Source: Nitrospirae bacterium GWF2_44_13 (lineage in GTDB: Bacteria > Nitrospirota > Thermodesulfovibrionia > Thermodesulfovibrionales > UBA1546). From it: a DNA stretch of 64,000 nt. The position numbers and the translations under genes are program-made. Location: NCBI GenBank assembly GCA_001805105.1, contig MHEE01000015.1, forward strand, positions 62,001-126,000, written 5' to 3'. Shown one piece after another: positions 1 to 8,354 of this stretch. The notes beneath the pieces were generated by a model, which ran no database searches, was not told where the DNA came from, and worked only from the letters and a program-made list of their open reading frames with translations. Every line of letters starts with the position of its first letter. Positions within the stretch are counted from its first letter, which is position 1.

Positions 1-126
1 GTCCGCAATCTTTTTCAGGTTTATATCAAAACCTGTTCTCTGGGAAATAACGTCTTTATTCCCAAGTAATATCTTAGCCGTTCCTGTGCCAACCGTCCCG
101 AATCCTATAATGCCTACATTAATCAT
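1..126 (-). CDS. hom: Homoserine dehydrogenase, N-terminal fragment
   Basis: The minus strand encodes the first 42 residues of an NAD(P)-dependent homoserine dehydrogenase, which reduces aspartate semialdehyde to homoserine; the rest runs off the window. The N-terminus shows the dinucleotide-binding glycine motif ([15 protein letters not shown], about residues 6-20) followed by a segment usual in this family. Its ATG overlaps the TGA of the upstream aminotransferase by 4 bp, so the two genes are co-transcribed. This ties the left edge of the window to the aspartate-family pathway whose lysC and thrC genes lie near 43-46 kb. Confidence 0.85.
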   Translation of the reverse strand, partial: MINVGIIGFGTVGTGTAKILLGNKDVISQRTGFDINLKKIAD

Positions 127-1298
127 CCGCCAAGCACCTTCCTTATTCCCTTTGCAGCCTGTTTTATCCTGTGCTCGTTTTCGACAAGGGCGAAGCGCAC
201 GTATTCATCTCCTCCTTCTCCGAAACCTATTCCCGGAGACACAGCGACCCCGCCTTCCTTTATAAGAAGTTTTGCAAATTCAAGGGAACCCATTTTTCTG
301 AACTGCTCAGGAATTTTTGCCCATACGAACATTGTAGCCTTTGGGGATTCCACATTCCATCCTGCATTATGAAGCCCGTTAATCAGCACATTGCGCCTGG
401 ACTCGTATATTTTCCTGAATTCCTCAACACACTCCTGAGGCCCTCTCAGGGCAACAATGCTTGCAATCTGTATGGGCTGAAACATCCCGTAGTCAAGATA
501 GCTCTTTATCTTTATCAGCGCTCCGACAACATCCTTATTCCCAACGCAGAAACCGACTCTCCATCCGGCCATGGAATAGCTTTTTGTAAGAGAGAAGAAT
601 TCCACTCCCACATCCTTTGCTCCCGGAACCTGCAAAAAGCTCGGCGCCTTGTAATTATCAAAAACAAGGTCTGCATAGGCAAAATCATGAATAACTATTA
701 GATTGTTCTCTTTTGCAAAATCCACAACCTTCTTAAAGAACTCCAACCCTTCAACAACGATTGTTGTCGGATTGTGAGGGAAGTTCATTATAAGCATCTT
801 AGGCCTTGGCCATGTTTTTTTAAATGCCTTTTCCATTTCTGCAAAAAAATCAATCCCCGGCCCTATCGGAATGCTTATAACCTCGCCGCCTGCGATAATC
901 ACACTGTAAGGATGTATCGGGTATGCAGGCGCAGGCGTCATGACAACATCTCCGGGCTGTATAGTTGCAAGGGCCAGGTGCGAAAGCCCTTCCTTTGAAC
1001 CGATAGTTACGACTGTCTCGCTTTCAGGGTCTAAATCAACATCAAATCTCCTCTTGTACCACTCGCATACCGCCATCCTCAACTGGGTAATTCCCTTTGA
1101 CGCGGAATACCTGTGATTTTTGGGATTGTTTGCCGCCTCGCAGAGCTTGTCTATCACATGCTTTGGAGCAGGCATGTCAGGATTCCCCATGCCAAGGTCA
1201 ATTATATCCTCACCGCGTTTTCTCGCCTCCATCTTGAGGCCGTTGACTATGGCAAACACATAAGGCGGAAGCCTCTTTATCCTGTTGAACTCAAACAT
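123..1298 (-). CDS. alaC: AlaC-type PLP aminotransferase
   Basis: This is a 391-residue class I/II fold-type I aminotransferase. The PLP-binding lysine is K239 in [12 protein letters not shown], the NFPHNPTT motif is at 172-179 and the ring-contacting aspartate is near D205 in HDFAYADL. The [15 protein letters not shown] block matches the E. coli AlaC (YfdZ) alanine/pyruvate aminotransferase group; related enzymes act as aspartate or LL-diaminopimelate aminotransferases, so the exact substrate is uncertain. It lies between lipA and hom, with the stop overlapping the hom start (ATGA), which suggests an amino-acid role with homoserine synthesis. The start is the first Met of the conserved N-terminus. 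Confidence 0.82.
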   Translation of the reverse strand: MFEFNRIKRLPPYVFAIVNGLKMEARKRGEDIIDLGMGNPDMPAPKHVIDKLCEAANNPKNHRYSASKGITQLRMAVCEWYKRRFDVDLDPESETVVTIGSKEGLSHLALATIQPGDVVMTPAPAYPIHPYSVIIAGGEVISIPIGPGIDFFAEMEKAFKKTWPRPKMLIMNFPHNPTTIVVEGLEFFKKVVDFAKENNLIVIHDFAYADLVFDNYKAPSFLQVPGAKDVGVEFFSLTKSYSMAGWRVGFCVGNKDVVGALIKIKSYLDYGMFQPIQIASIVALRGPQECVEEFRKIYESRRNVLINGLHNAGWNVESPKATMFVWAKIPEQFRKMGSLEFAKLLIKEGGVAVSPGIGFGEGGDEYVRFALVENEHRIKQAAKGIRKVLGG

Positions 1299-1312
1299 TT
1301 AAACTCCCTCTG

Positions 1313-1388
1313 GTGAATTGGTGAATCGGTCAATCGGTGAATCGCAATAATTCATTCATCTATTCACCCATCAACCCATTCACCTATT
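1313..1388. repeat. Octamer array with inverted halves
   Basis: Between alaC and lipA lie four near-copies of GGTGAATC, then a short spacer, then about five copies of the complementary octamer type (CATTCACC and variants). The two halves are reverse complements, so the transcript could fold into one long imperfect hairpin. The second half touches the lipA stop codon. The same unit occurs inside hemH at 57524-57563 and 57841-57872. No T-run follows on the lipA strand, so it is not a typical terminator. Confidence 0.75.
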
Positions 1389-2233
1389 TACCGATTATTA
1401 TTATACATCTCCTCCGCATTCATTGAACTCCTTACAAGCGGAGCTGACGCCGCATATCTAAACCCTATTTTAACAGCTGTTTCTTTATATTCATTAAAAA
1501 TCTCCGGCCTTACATATTCTTTAACAGGAAGATTCTGTTTGCCCGGCCTGAGGTATTGGCCTATTGTCACAGTATCGCAGCCGGCATCTTTGAGGTCTTT
1601 CAATACGCTGACAACCTCATTGAAAGTCTCGCCCAAGCCTACTATCAGCCCTGATTTTACGTTAACATCAAGCGCAATCTTTTTTGCATTTCGTAAAACA
1701 TTTAAGGATCTTTCATAATTTGCCTGAGGCCTTGCATACGGATAAAGCCTTGGCACAGTCTCTACATTATGATTATAGACGTCCGGCGCAGAATCAAGGA
1801 CAGTCTTCAGTGCATCGTAATCACCCTTAAAGTCAGGGGTGAGAACTTCCACCGTAGTCTTCGGAAGATGTTTTTTTACTGCCTTTACCGTTTCAGCAAA
1901 ATGCCCGGCGCCGCCGTCAGGCAAATCATCCCTCGTAACAGAGGTTACAACAACGTACTTCAAGCCCATATCCCTTGCAGCCAGAGCAACCCTTTCCGGT
2001 TCCATTTCATCAAGAGGCTTGGGAGCGGAGGACTCTACAGAGCAGAACCCGCAGTTCCTTGTGCATGCAGAGCCGAGAATCATGAAAGCAGCAGTAGGTT
2101 TTGAAAAGCATTCTCCAATGTTCGGGCATCGCGCCTCTTCGCAGACAGTTGAAAGGCGGTGATTCCTTAAAATCTGTTTTGTATCATGCCCCCCCATAGG
2201 GCTTTTCACTTTTATCCACTCCGGCAATCGCAT
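1388..2233 (-). CDS. lipA: Lipoyl synthase
   Basis: This 281-residue radical SAM enzyme inserts two sulfur atoms into protein-bound octanoate to make the lipoyl cofactor of 2-oxoacid dehydrogenases and the glycine cleavage H protein. Both LipA iron-sulfur sites are visible: the auxiliary cluster cysteines C31, C36 and C42 (CEEARCPNIGEC) and the SAM cluster cysteines C57, C61 and C64 (CTRNCGFC). The family's C-terminal RSS serine motif is present (VRSSMNAEE). The length is normal. It is transcribed towards alaC, separated by the octamer array, and its last codon and stop fall at the edge of that array. Confidence 0.96.
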   Translation of the reverse strand: MRLPEWIKVKSPMGGHDTKQILRNHRLSTVCEEARCPNIGECFSKPTAAFMILGSACTRNCGFCSVESSAPKPLDEMEPERVALAARDMGLKYVVVTSVTRDDLPDGGAGHFAETVKAVKKHLPKTTVEVLTPDFKGDYDALKTVLDSAPDVYNHNVETVPRLYPYARPQANYERSLNVLRNAKKIALDVNVKSGLIVGLGETFNEVVSVLKDLKDAGCDTVTIGQYLRPGKQNLPVKEYVRPEIFNEYKETAVKIGFRYAASAPLVRSSMNAEEMYNNNR

Positions 2234-2365
2234 GGTTATTAAACATAAAAGAAATGAAAAAGTTTGTCAATCACGGAAAGGGAAAACGTCATTTAAGAAT
2301 TAAGCCGCGGACAGGCTTTATGTTAAAATGTTAACTATGCTTTATACGGAGGATATTGTTTCCCA

Positions 2366-3202
2366 ATGAACAGGATGCTGCCTTCTCTTTATATTCTGCT
2401 TGCCCTATTCCTGTGGAGCAGTCTCGGCGTAATCGTAAAACTGTCAGGGGTAGCGGTTCATGTGCTTATCTTTTATTCAGTTATAGTCTCTCTTATTGTT
2501 CAGGGAATAATCCTGTCCCGGAAAACTTACAGGAAAGAGTTCCCAGGACTAAAACTGCTTCAATATCCTTTAATTCTTGGTGCTGCTTCATTAATAAATA
2601 CCTTTACTTACTACCTTGCCTTTAAACATACAACGATAGCAAATGCAGTGCTCACTCATTACACCGCCCCTGTCATTGTCGCTTTTCTTGCTCCGTTATT
2701 CCTGAAAGAGAGAGTAACACGGCCGATTATTATTTCAATCGCCATAGCTTCAGCAGGCCTGTGGATTATGCTCAACGGATTTTCATTTAACGAAGGCGAC
2801 GCCCTTGGAATAACCGCGGGGCTGGTATCGGGATTCGCTTATGCGGTAGTCGTTATCCTCATCAGAATTTACACGCAGAGCTTTAATCCTGTAGTGCTTG
2901 CCTTTTTCTCAAACGCAGTCATCGCAATCCTTCTTGCGCCTTTTGTCAGGGAGTTTCCGGTAAATGCGCTCTGGAGTTTTCTGGTAATGGGGATTGTCCA
3001 TTCTACAATAGCCCCTATTCTCTACTTTAAAGGTCTTCGCTACGTCTCTGCCGGCAGAACCGCTGTGTTTGGTTATATTGAGCCTGTTATCGCGATAATA
3101 TTCGGCATAATATTTTTGAGTGAATTGCCGGGAAAAGGCTCAATTATCGGAGGACTGCTGATAATATTTTCAGGGTATTTAACATTAAGAGAGGGGAAAT
3201 AA
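2366..3202 (+). CDS. EamA/DMT-family transporter
   Basis: This 278-residue integral membrane protein has the ten hydrophobic helices of the drug/metabolite transporter superfamily, arranged as two EamA repeats. The first starts at LFLWSSLGVIVKLSG (about 13-27) and the second near GITAGLVSGFAYAVVV. The motif HYTAPVIVAFLAPLFLKER and the matching end of the second repeat (GYIEPVIAIIFGIIFLSE) are typical. The substrate cannot be deduced; relatives export amino acids or other metabolites. It is divergent from lipA. A GGAGG lies about 14 bases before the ATG, which is rather far. Confidence 0.85.
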   Translation: MNRMLPSLYILLALFLWSSLGVIVKLSGVAVHVLIFYSVIVSLIVQGIILSRKTYRKEFPGLKLLQYPLILGAASLINTFTYYLAFKHTTIANAVLTHYTAPVIVAFLAPLFLKERVTRPIIISIAIASAGLWIMLNGFSFNEGDALGITAGLVSGFAYAVVVILIRIYTQSFNPVVLAFFSNAVIAILLAPFVREFPVNALWSFLVMGIVHSTIAPILYFKGLRYVSAGRTAVFGYIEPVIAIIFGIIFLSELPGKGSIIGGLLIIFSGYLTLREGK

Positions 3203-3249
3203 GCAGATCTTCTCCGGAACTTTTGCTGATTTTTCCGCTTCGGATTCCT

Positions 3250-3921
3250 TTAAATACTCAGAGTCCTTTCGTTATCCTTCAGCCACTTTTGCCTTCTTTT
3301 AAAATCAGGCATGATGCTTTTTACTTTATCCCAAAATAATCTTGAATGGTCTCTTTGTTCTAAATGCACAAGTTCATGCACAATTACATAGTCAATTATT
3401 TCCAGCGGAACCATTATCAAACGCCAGCTGAAATTTACCGTTCCCCTTGATCCGCTTGAGCCCCATCTTTTTTGAGCGCCAGTGATTTTGATTGAAAGCG
3501 GCTTATATCCGGTAAGGCTTGAATACCACTCGCAGCGCTCTTTTATCTTCTTTTCCGCGACCGATTTGTACCACTTTATCACAACATCCCTTGCATAAGG
3601 CACTTTTTCCAGAGATAAAAGCAGATTATCTTTAAGCTCAATATCAACGCCAATACTATCCACAATTTTCAGCATATAGCTCTTTCCGAGACAAAAGAAC
3701 GACTCTCCATTTACAAATTCCTTGGCTTTTGGCTTGGGCCTGCTCTGTATCTCCTGCAACTTTGCTCTAATCCAGCCTCGTTTTTCATTAACCAGATTTT
3801 CCAGGTAATCAACAGGGGTTTTAAACGGCGCTCGAATAACAAGCGTTGCATCGTGCGTCAGCACAAGCGCAATCGTTTTTCTTTTTGAGCGGATTATTCT
3901 GCTGATTTTAATTTCTTCCAT
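3250..3921 (-). CDS. YgjP-type zinc metallopeptidase (DUF45)
   Basis: This 223-residue protein belongs to the M48-related YgjP/WLM group of zinc metallopeptidase-like proteins. The signature HELVH is at 182-186 and the likely third ligand is H192 in RDHSRLFW. The block KRWGSSGSRGTVNFSWRL (152-168) is the conserved core of DUF45. There is no signal peptide, so it is cytoplasmic. Genes of this family often accompany type I restriction loci, but none is seen here. It stands alone between the DMT transporter and a gene-poor stretch; its true substrate is unknown. Confidence 0.85.
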   Translation of the reverse strand: MEEIKISRIIRSKRKTIALVLTHDATLVIRAPFKTPVDYLENLVNEKRGWIRAKLQEIQSRPKPKAKEFVNGESFFCLGKSYMLKIVDSIGVDIELKDNLLLSLEKVPYARDVVIKWYKSVAEKKIKERCEWYSSLTGYKPLSIKITGAQKRWGSSGSRGTVNFSWRLIMVPLEIIDYVIVHELVHLEQRDHSRLFWDKVKSIMPDFKRRQKWLKDNERTLSI

Positions 3922-4306
3922 AAAGTGCGGAACTATTATAACAGACGGAGGAAGTTGAAAAAATAGAAGGTAAAGGTGGGCTGGAATTTCAGATTCTTGG
4001 AATGGCAGGATTTAAGTCGTGAGCGACCCGCCCGCAGGAGGGGTCTGGGGAGGAATGCGAGCGGTTTTCGGACTGGGGTTTTTCGGAAAAAAATGGACGG
4101 GCCAATCTGAATGATTACTGCGGTTTGATTTTCTGTTGAGGTTGTGGCCCAATGAAAATCTGCTGAAATTGCTTGCCCCACGATACGCCATGTGCGCTCT
4201 CGTATAATTTCACAAACGGGCTAACATTAAAAAAGCCGTTAAGTAAAATATATGACTCCCAAAGTAAATCTTGAAGCGTATCGTCGGCAAGCTCAATTTT
4301 CAAACC

Positions 4307-4388
4307 AAAGGCGGTGAGCTACTTTTCCGATTATGATACGCACTTGATGCACTCACGCCCTTTGCCTATGGATAAACTCACCGCCTTT
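4307..4388. repeat. 12-bp perfect inverted repeat with 58-base loop
   Basis: AAAGGCGGTGAG (4307-4318) is repeated in inverted form as CTCACCGCCTTT (4377-4388), followed directly by two more T bases and an AT-rich run. The 58-base loop has no obvious coding content. It could act as a terminator-like structure for plus-strand transcription or be the end of a small non-autonomous element. The core sites expected of an integron attC were not seen. Confidence 0.5.
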
Positions 4389-4597
4389 TTAATTTTCTTA
4401 TCAACATTTTTTCTCTCTGATAGGTAGCGTCTTTTTTTGAGGTATGGACTATGACAGGTTATTCATGAAAAGGCAAGGCAGATATGAAACATCCAACAAC
4501 TACTTGGGGAACACTTCCCATCTTCTCCTTCTTCCCCTCACCGCCCCTAAATACTAATCCTTTCCTCCCATTATTTTCAACATCTTTCTCTCTGATA
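4377..4597. repeat. Degenerate direct duplication
   Basis: A block starting with CTCACCGCC and ending TCAACATTTTTTCTCTCTGATA (4377-4422) recurs at 4537-4597, where the end reads TCAACATCTTTCTCTCTGATA. The shared ends are nearly identical while the middles differ in length. This points to an old local duplication rather than a functional array. Confidence 0.45.
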
Positions 4598-4665
4598 TAA
4601 TATTTCATCTGAGGCACCGGCTCAAGCTTAGATTATGAAAGTAATCTTTTCCGATACATGATAAA

Positions 4666-5172
4666 ATGAATGTCATGGAGAAAAAAGAGAGCAATTTTGC
4701 TTTCATAGACAGCCAGAATCTGAATCTTTCAATACGTGCGCAAGGGTGGTTTCTGGATTATAAAAAATTTCGGAAATACCTTGAAGATAAATACAGCATA
4801 ACCAAAGCCTTTCTATTCCTTGGATATGTTCCTTAAAATTAGGACCTTTATACTTCCTTGCAGGAATCAGGCTATATAGTCATCTTTAAACCTACTCTCA
4901 CTTTGCCGAATGGAAAAGTAAAGGGAAATGTTGATGCCGAACTGGTATTGCACACAATGGTTGAATATCAGAGATATGACAAGGCACTGCTTGTTACAGG
5001 TGATGGAGATTTTTATTGTCTGGTGGATTATTTGATAAAGCAGGAGAAACTGCTTAAGCTGATGGTGCCTAACGAAAAGAAGTTTTCTTCATTGTTTAGA
5101 AAAGTTATGTCGCACGTAGTATTTATGAACAATCTTAAGGAGAAGTTAGAGTACAGAAAGGATCCAAAATAA
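4666..5172 (+). pseudogene. NYN-domain (LabA-like) protein with two in-frame stops
   Basis: One reading frame encodes a NYN/PIN-like nuclease domain of about 169 codons. The N-terminal strand has NFAFIDSQNLNLSI with the metal-binding aspartate, and the second half has KGNVDAELVLHTMVE and KALLVTGDGDFYCLV with the other acidic residues. The frame is interrupted only at 4834-4842 by TAA, AAT, TAG, between GYVP and DLYTSLQESGY, where relatives have unbroken sequence. Both stops could be C-to-T changes of CAA and CAG. The downstream part could start at TTG 4858 but would lack the first catalytic aspartate. NYN proteins are thought to be RNases. Either a recent pseudogene or an assembly/strain variant. 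Confidence 0.75.
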
Positions 5173-5174
5173 AA

Positions 5175-5216
5175 GAGAGGCATTACCGCGGGACGAAACC
5201 CTTTGGATAGCCTCTC
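5175..5216. other. Hairpin downstream of the NYN gene
   Basis: GAGAGGC (5175-5181) pairs with GCCTCTC (5210-5216) around a 28-base GC-rich loop. It lies just after the NYN gene stop and before the 3' end of the tmRNA gene on the other strand. It lacks a clear T-run, so its role as a terminator is only possible. Confidence 0.35.
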
Positions 5217-5296
5217 ATCGTGATTCTGATGTTAGTATAACATACTATTAATTCTTGTCAATAGTGCTTCAAAAAATATAGTACTGGCTTATTGAT

Positions 5297-5642
5297 TGGT
5301 GGAGGCGGCGGGAATTGAACCCGCGTCCGAAAGCACTACTCTCAGGTTTCTACATGTTTGTTCTGCCTACTTAATCTCGGATGCTGAACCGCCGGCAAAC
5401 GGGCTGTTTCATCACCCCATCTCCCTTTATCTTGCCTCAGGTTCAGGAGAAAGACCTGAGACCAGCCTGCTGCCTTCGCTGCATCCAAAACACAGGCAAT
5501 CCCGGTGCAGCGTGCCGCTTTAATTAAGCAGCAAGTGCCAGTTCGTTGTTGGCTTTTGTGTTTTTTCCCATCTTTTAACGTGGTGATGGAGCCACGACAT
5601 GCCGCCTAAGCCTCGTAACCCCCGTCGAGCCCTTTCGCCCCC
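5297..5642 (-). ncRNA. ssrA: tmRNA
   Basis: Transfer-messenger RNA of about 346 nt, which rescues stalled ribosomes with SmpB. The 5' acceptor strand GGGGGCG (5642-5636) pairs with CGCCTCC before the encoded CCA (5299-5297). The T-arm is visible as GGTTCAATTCC, and the 5' end has the typical GGGCTCGACGGGGG block. The tag reading frame ends at TAA (5526-5524). Read back from there, the degradation tag is probably GKNTKANNELALAA, with the resume codon GGA at about 5568; the exact resume codon is inferred. smpB lies immediately upstream on the same strand. Confidence 0.95.
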
Positions 5643-5666
5643 GAGGACACTTATATAATAACATAT

Positions 5667-6110
5667 TTACCTGCTCTTCATCGCCCTTTCTATTTCTCTG
5701 TCAGCTTCTTTTTTCTTGATAGCATCCCTTTTTTCATACTGCCTCTTGCCTTTTGCAAGCCCTATCTCAACCTTTGCGAAAGAGCCTTTGAAATATATCT
5801 TTAAAGGGATAAGCGAGTAACTTTTTTGCGCCACCTGCCCTCTTAATCTCTCTATCTCTTTTTTGTGCAGTAGCAGTTTCCTTGTCCTGAGCGGTTCATG
5901 ATTTGTGATGTTGCCGTGGCTGTAAGGGCTGATGTGGCAATTAATAAGAAAAAACTCGCTATCCTTTGCAAGAACATAGCTGTCTTTCAGGTTCCCCTTC
6001 CCTTCTCTGAGGGATTTTACCTCTGTCCCCAAAAGGGCAATGCCGGCCTCTGTTTTTTCCTCTATGTGATAATCGTGGTATGCCTTCCTGTTCTGGCAGA
6101 CTATGTTCAT
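5667..6110 (-). CDS. smpB: SsrA-binding protein SmpB
   Basis: This 147-residue protein binds the tRNA-like domain of tmRNA and delivers it to stalled ribosomes. The family core is clear: [32 protein letters not shown] at the N-terminus, the HISPY segment, and a basic C-terminal tail ([24 protein letters not shown]) that occupies the empty mRNA channel. The length is normal (family about 150-160). It ends 24 bases before the tmRNA 5' end on the same strand, so both halves of the trans-translation system are neighbours and may share a promoter. Confidence 0.97.
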   Translation of the reverse strand: MNIVCQNRKAYHDYHIEEKTEAGIALLGTEVKSLREGKGNLKDSYVLAKDSEFFLINCHISPYSHGNITNHEPLRTRKLLLHKKEIERLRGQVAQKSYSLIPLKIYFKGSFAKVEIGLAKGKRQYEKRDAIKKKEADREIERAMKSR

Positions 6111-6149
6111 TGATTATGATAACATGTCCCTCTTCCGCATTTCCTTTCT

Positions 6150-6494
6150 TTAAAATCCGAGCGGTTCCCATGTTTTAAACAGATTAACCTCATCCCCGGG
6201 ATTAGGAAGCCCCGCAATCTTCCATGCCTTTACAGGGTTCATGAAGTTTTCGGTTATGCAGTTTTTCGGCTGATGCACATTCTTGCAAACAGCCCGCAGG
6301 ATCGGAAAAAATTTATGCTCTTTATAATATTCCCTCAGAAATTTTATTATGTCCATCTTGTCTTTTGTAAGTTCCTCCACGCCCTCGTTTTCAGCCAGCG
6401 CGCATGCGACATCTTCGTTCCAGTCCTCAGAATTCAGCAGAAAACCGTCAGCATCAAGTTTGATAGTCATTCCCTTATACGCCATTGTCTGCAT
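6150..6494 (-). CDS. DsrC/TusE-family protein lacking the C-terminal cysteines
   Basis: This 114-residue protein has the TusE/DsrC/DsvC fold: KLDADGFLLNSEDWNEDVA near the start and the helix KFLREYYKEHKFFPILRAVCK in the middle. In functional DsrC the C-terminal arm carries two redox cysteines and in TusE one. Here the arm reads KAWKIAGLPNPGDEV and then a 10-residue extension without any cysteine; W replaces the first Cys position. The only cysteines are in the core. Cysteine-free members of the family have been proposed to be regulatory (RspA type). So it cannot carry a trisulfide as DsrC does. It lies at the end of the stress operon, next to smpB. Confidence 0.82.
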   Translation of the reverse strand: MQTMAYKGMTIKLDADGFLLNSEDWNEDVACALAENEGVEELTKDKMDIIKFLREYYKEHKFFPILRAVCKNVHQPKNCITENFMNPVKAWKIAGLPNPGDEVNLFKTWEPLGF

Positions 6495-6527
6495 GCATAC
6501 CTCCTTTTATTATGCTTTAAAATCTCC

Positions 6528-6902
6528 CTATTCCTTAACCCCTCTTGTGCCTCCGAGCGCAGGAAAACCTTCAGGATCAGCATCATTCTGCTTGCTCAGG
6601 ATTTTCAGGCGGCGCTTCATTGTCTGAATTTCCGACGTCTGTGACGCAATAATATCCTCCGCCAATTTTCTTATCAATGGGTCAGTCCCGTGAATCAGCA
6701 CAAGGCGCGCCATTTCCACTGCGCCTTCGTGATGCGGTATCATCATTGCCAGAAAGTCCACATCCGGATTGCCGGTATATCCCGGAGCGTGCATATCCGT
6801 CATCATCTTTTCCATGCCGGCGCCCATCTCCTGCATAAATTTTTTATACTCCGGCGAAAAACCGGATAACTCTGTCTTGCCATGTGTATGGTTATCAGCC
6901 AA
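6528..6902 (-). CDS. DUF305 protein
   Basis: This 124-residue protein has the DUF305 four-helix domain. The signature MMIPHHEGAVEMA has the histidine pair at 57-58, and the chain is rich in Met and His (MGAGMEKMMTDMH), as in copper-binding members such as CopM. Unlike many relatives it has no signal peptide at the chosen start. That start is a TTG preceded by AGGAGG at 9 bases; no better upstream start is visible. It follows the Tat-exported beta-propeller gene closely and is presumably in the same operon. A metal-binding role is inferred, not shown. Confidence 0.85.
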   Translation of the reverse strand: MADNHTHGKTELSGFSPEYKKFMQEMGAGMEKMMTDMHAPGYTGNPDVDFLAMMIPHHEGAVEMARLVLIHGTDPLIRKLAEDIIASQTSEIQTMKRRLKILSKQNDADPEGFPALGGTRGVKE

Positions 6903-6919
6903 TGCGCTTGTCCTCCTTT

Positions 6920-8299
6920 CTATGCCGTCTGCCCTTTATGGCCCGGACGCACATAAACAAGATTGATGCTTTTTTTGCTTCTCAACTCACCTGAAGGAAG
7001 CTTCAGGCTGCCCAAAGGAATCTCGGCAATGAATTTAGGATTGAATGGGTCTGAAACATCAAAGGCGCTTGCAACATTCTGTCCTTCATTTGAAGTCCCG
7101 GGCAGCTCGTCCTGCTCATGCGAGACATAAAGCAGTTTATTTGCAGGATTTGTCCATAAGCCATGAGCCTCTCTGCCATGCGAAAAAAAACTTCCAACGA
7201 CTTTTCGCTGTCCTTGAGAAACACTCCTGTCTATTATGGATATACGGCTTGATGCAGCGCCACGAGGCCCTCCGTCATCCACACGCGCAAGGCTTACATA
7301 AATAACCTTGCCATTTGCATTCTCCACAAACTCAAGGTGATTCGGCCTTGCAAGCTTGCCCAAAGAAACATTGTCCAGCAGATTAAAGTGTTCCGTTGCA
7401 GAGCGCGCGGAAACAGCATCTGATAATTTGTGCGAAAGCCATACCTCTTTCCCGTCAGGAGAGGTCTTAAGGAAAGGTGTAAAGCCGGCCTTGTCCTGTT
7501 GGCTGATGTCAATCGTAACAAGGCGCTGTGGTTTAGAATACCCTCCCTTGCCCTGATTAACCTTCAGGACATCAAGCTTGGGTACTTTCTGGCTCGCCAC
7601 AAAGGCAAGAGTGCCCTTTGCGTTAAACCATACCTGTGCAGGGCCGTTAATCGTATCTATGAACCGCCGGATTGCCTTAGTCTCAACACCGCCTGCCTGT
7701 TTTATTGCCAGTTCAACATCAAGAATGGCTATTTTATCTTCGCCCCTAAGGGCAACCCATAGTTCCTTGCCGTTTCTGCTGAATGTCGGTTCATGCGGCT
7801 CTCTGCCAACAAGTATTCCGCTGGAAATTCTTTCGGAATTTGTTGTAAGTGATGCAAATGGATTCGGAACATTGCCTATCACTTTCTTTTTTACAGTGTC
7901 AATCAAATAGATATTGCTTGACCCTCTGCCGCTTGTTGCAAGCATTCTGCCGTCAGGAGACGGCACCACACCGTGAGCGTCAATGCAGCCATGATACAGC
8001 GGCTTATGTATCATCACCGCATGAGTAGGCATTACGCCTCCGGTAACAAATCTGAACGGCGGGCGAGGGTCTTCATCAAAACTCGTAAGGTTAATGGTGG
8101 TTTCTACGGTATTGCTATTCGGATCTATAACGCTTATGGTATTTGAATCTTCGTTTGCGATAAAAACCCTGTCTGTAGAATCTATGTCAACAACGTCAGC
8201 GGCTACAGCCTCTGACAGTATGCCTTGAAATTGCGATGCAACGGCTATAGCTCCCATGAGCTTTAAAAAATCTCTTCTTGATTTTTCATGCTCATTCAT
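6920..8299 (-). CDS. Tat-exported YVTN-type beta-propeller protein
   Basis: This 459-residue protein starts with a twin-arginine signal (SRRDFLKLMGAIAVASQF, residues 7-24), so it is exported folded. The mature part has repeats of the YVTN/lactonase-like seven-bladed propeller: RVFIANEDSNTISVIDPNSNTVETTI near residue 43, and later LIDTVKKKVIGNVPNPF and further blades. Several conserved histidines occur (THAVMIHK, HGCIDAHGVVPSPDG, GREPHEPTFS). Such proteins are relatives of haem d1 nitrite reductase and of surface-layer propellers, but no haem c motif is present. The function is unknown; the tiny cytochrome gene just upstream could be its partner. Confidence 0.8.
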   Translation of the reverse strand: MNEHEKSRRDFLKLMGAIAVASQFQGILSEAVAADVVDIDSTDRVFIANEDSNTISVIDPNSNTVETTINLTSFDEDPRPPFRFVTGGVMPTHAVMIHKPLYHGCIDAHGVVPSPDGRMLATSGRGSSNIYLIDTVKKKVIGNVPNPFASLTTNSERISSGILVGREPHEPTFSRNGKELWVALRGEDKIAILDVELAIKQAGGVETKAIRRFIDTINGPAQVWFNAKGTLAFVASQKVPKLDVLKVNQGKGGYSKPQRLVTIDISQQDKAGFTPFLKTSPDGKEVWLSHKLSDAVSARSATEHFNLLDNVSLGKLARPNHLEFVENANGKVIYVSLARVDDGGPRGAASSRISIIDRSVSQGQRKVVGSFFSHGREAHGLWTNPANKLLYVSHEQDELPGTSNEGQNVASAFDVSDPFNPKFIAEIPLGSLKLPSGELRSKKSINLVYVRPGHKGQTA

Positions 8300-8354
8300 A
8301 GTTACCCTCCCCTGTAGGATTCATGCAATACAGCGTTATAAATATATGCTTAGG

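Larger units (their letters stand above)
3922..4665. other. Gene-poor 740-base stretch
   Basis: No convincing gene was found here. Two overlapping minus-strand open frames (3936-4181 and 4115-4303) lack a ribosome binding site and recognisable domains; the 62-codon one would start at a TTG without Shine-Dalgarno. The stretch holds a 12-bp inverted repeat and a degenerate direct duplication (listed separately). It could be the decayed remains of genes or of a mobile element; the broken NYN gene follows directly. Confidence 0.6.

Noticed and set aside
171-701. 176-codon plus-strand open frame opposite the aminotransferase
   Set aside because: It is an antisense shadow of a well-conserved gene; no ribosome site and no domain.
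4115-4303. 62-codon minus-strand open frame in the gene-poor stretch
   Set aside because: It starts at TTG without Shine-Dalgarno, ends in low-complexity sequence, overlaps another frame and lacks any recognisable domain.
4307-4388. Possible integron attC site
   Set aside because: The inverted repeat is too perfect, the loop is too long, and neither the RYYYAAC nor the GTTRRRY core site is present.
5296-5523. 75-codon plus-strand open frame
   Set aside because: It is fully inside the tmRNA gene on the opposite strand; this false protein is a known annotation error over tmRNA or tRNA genes.
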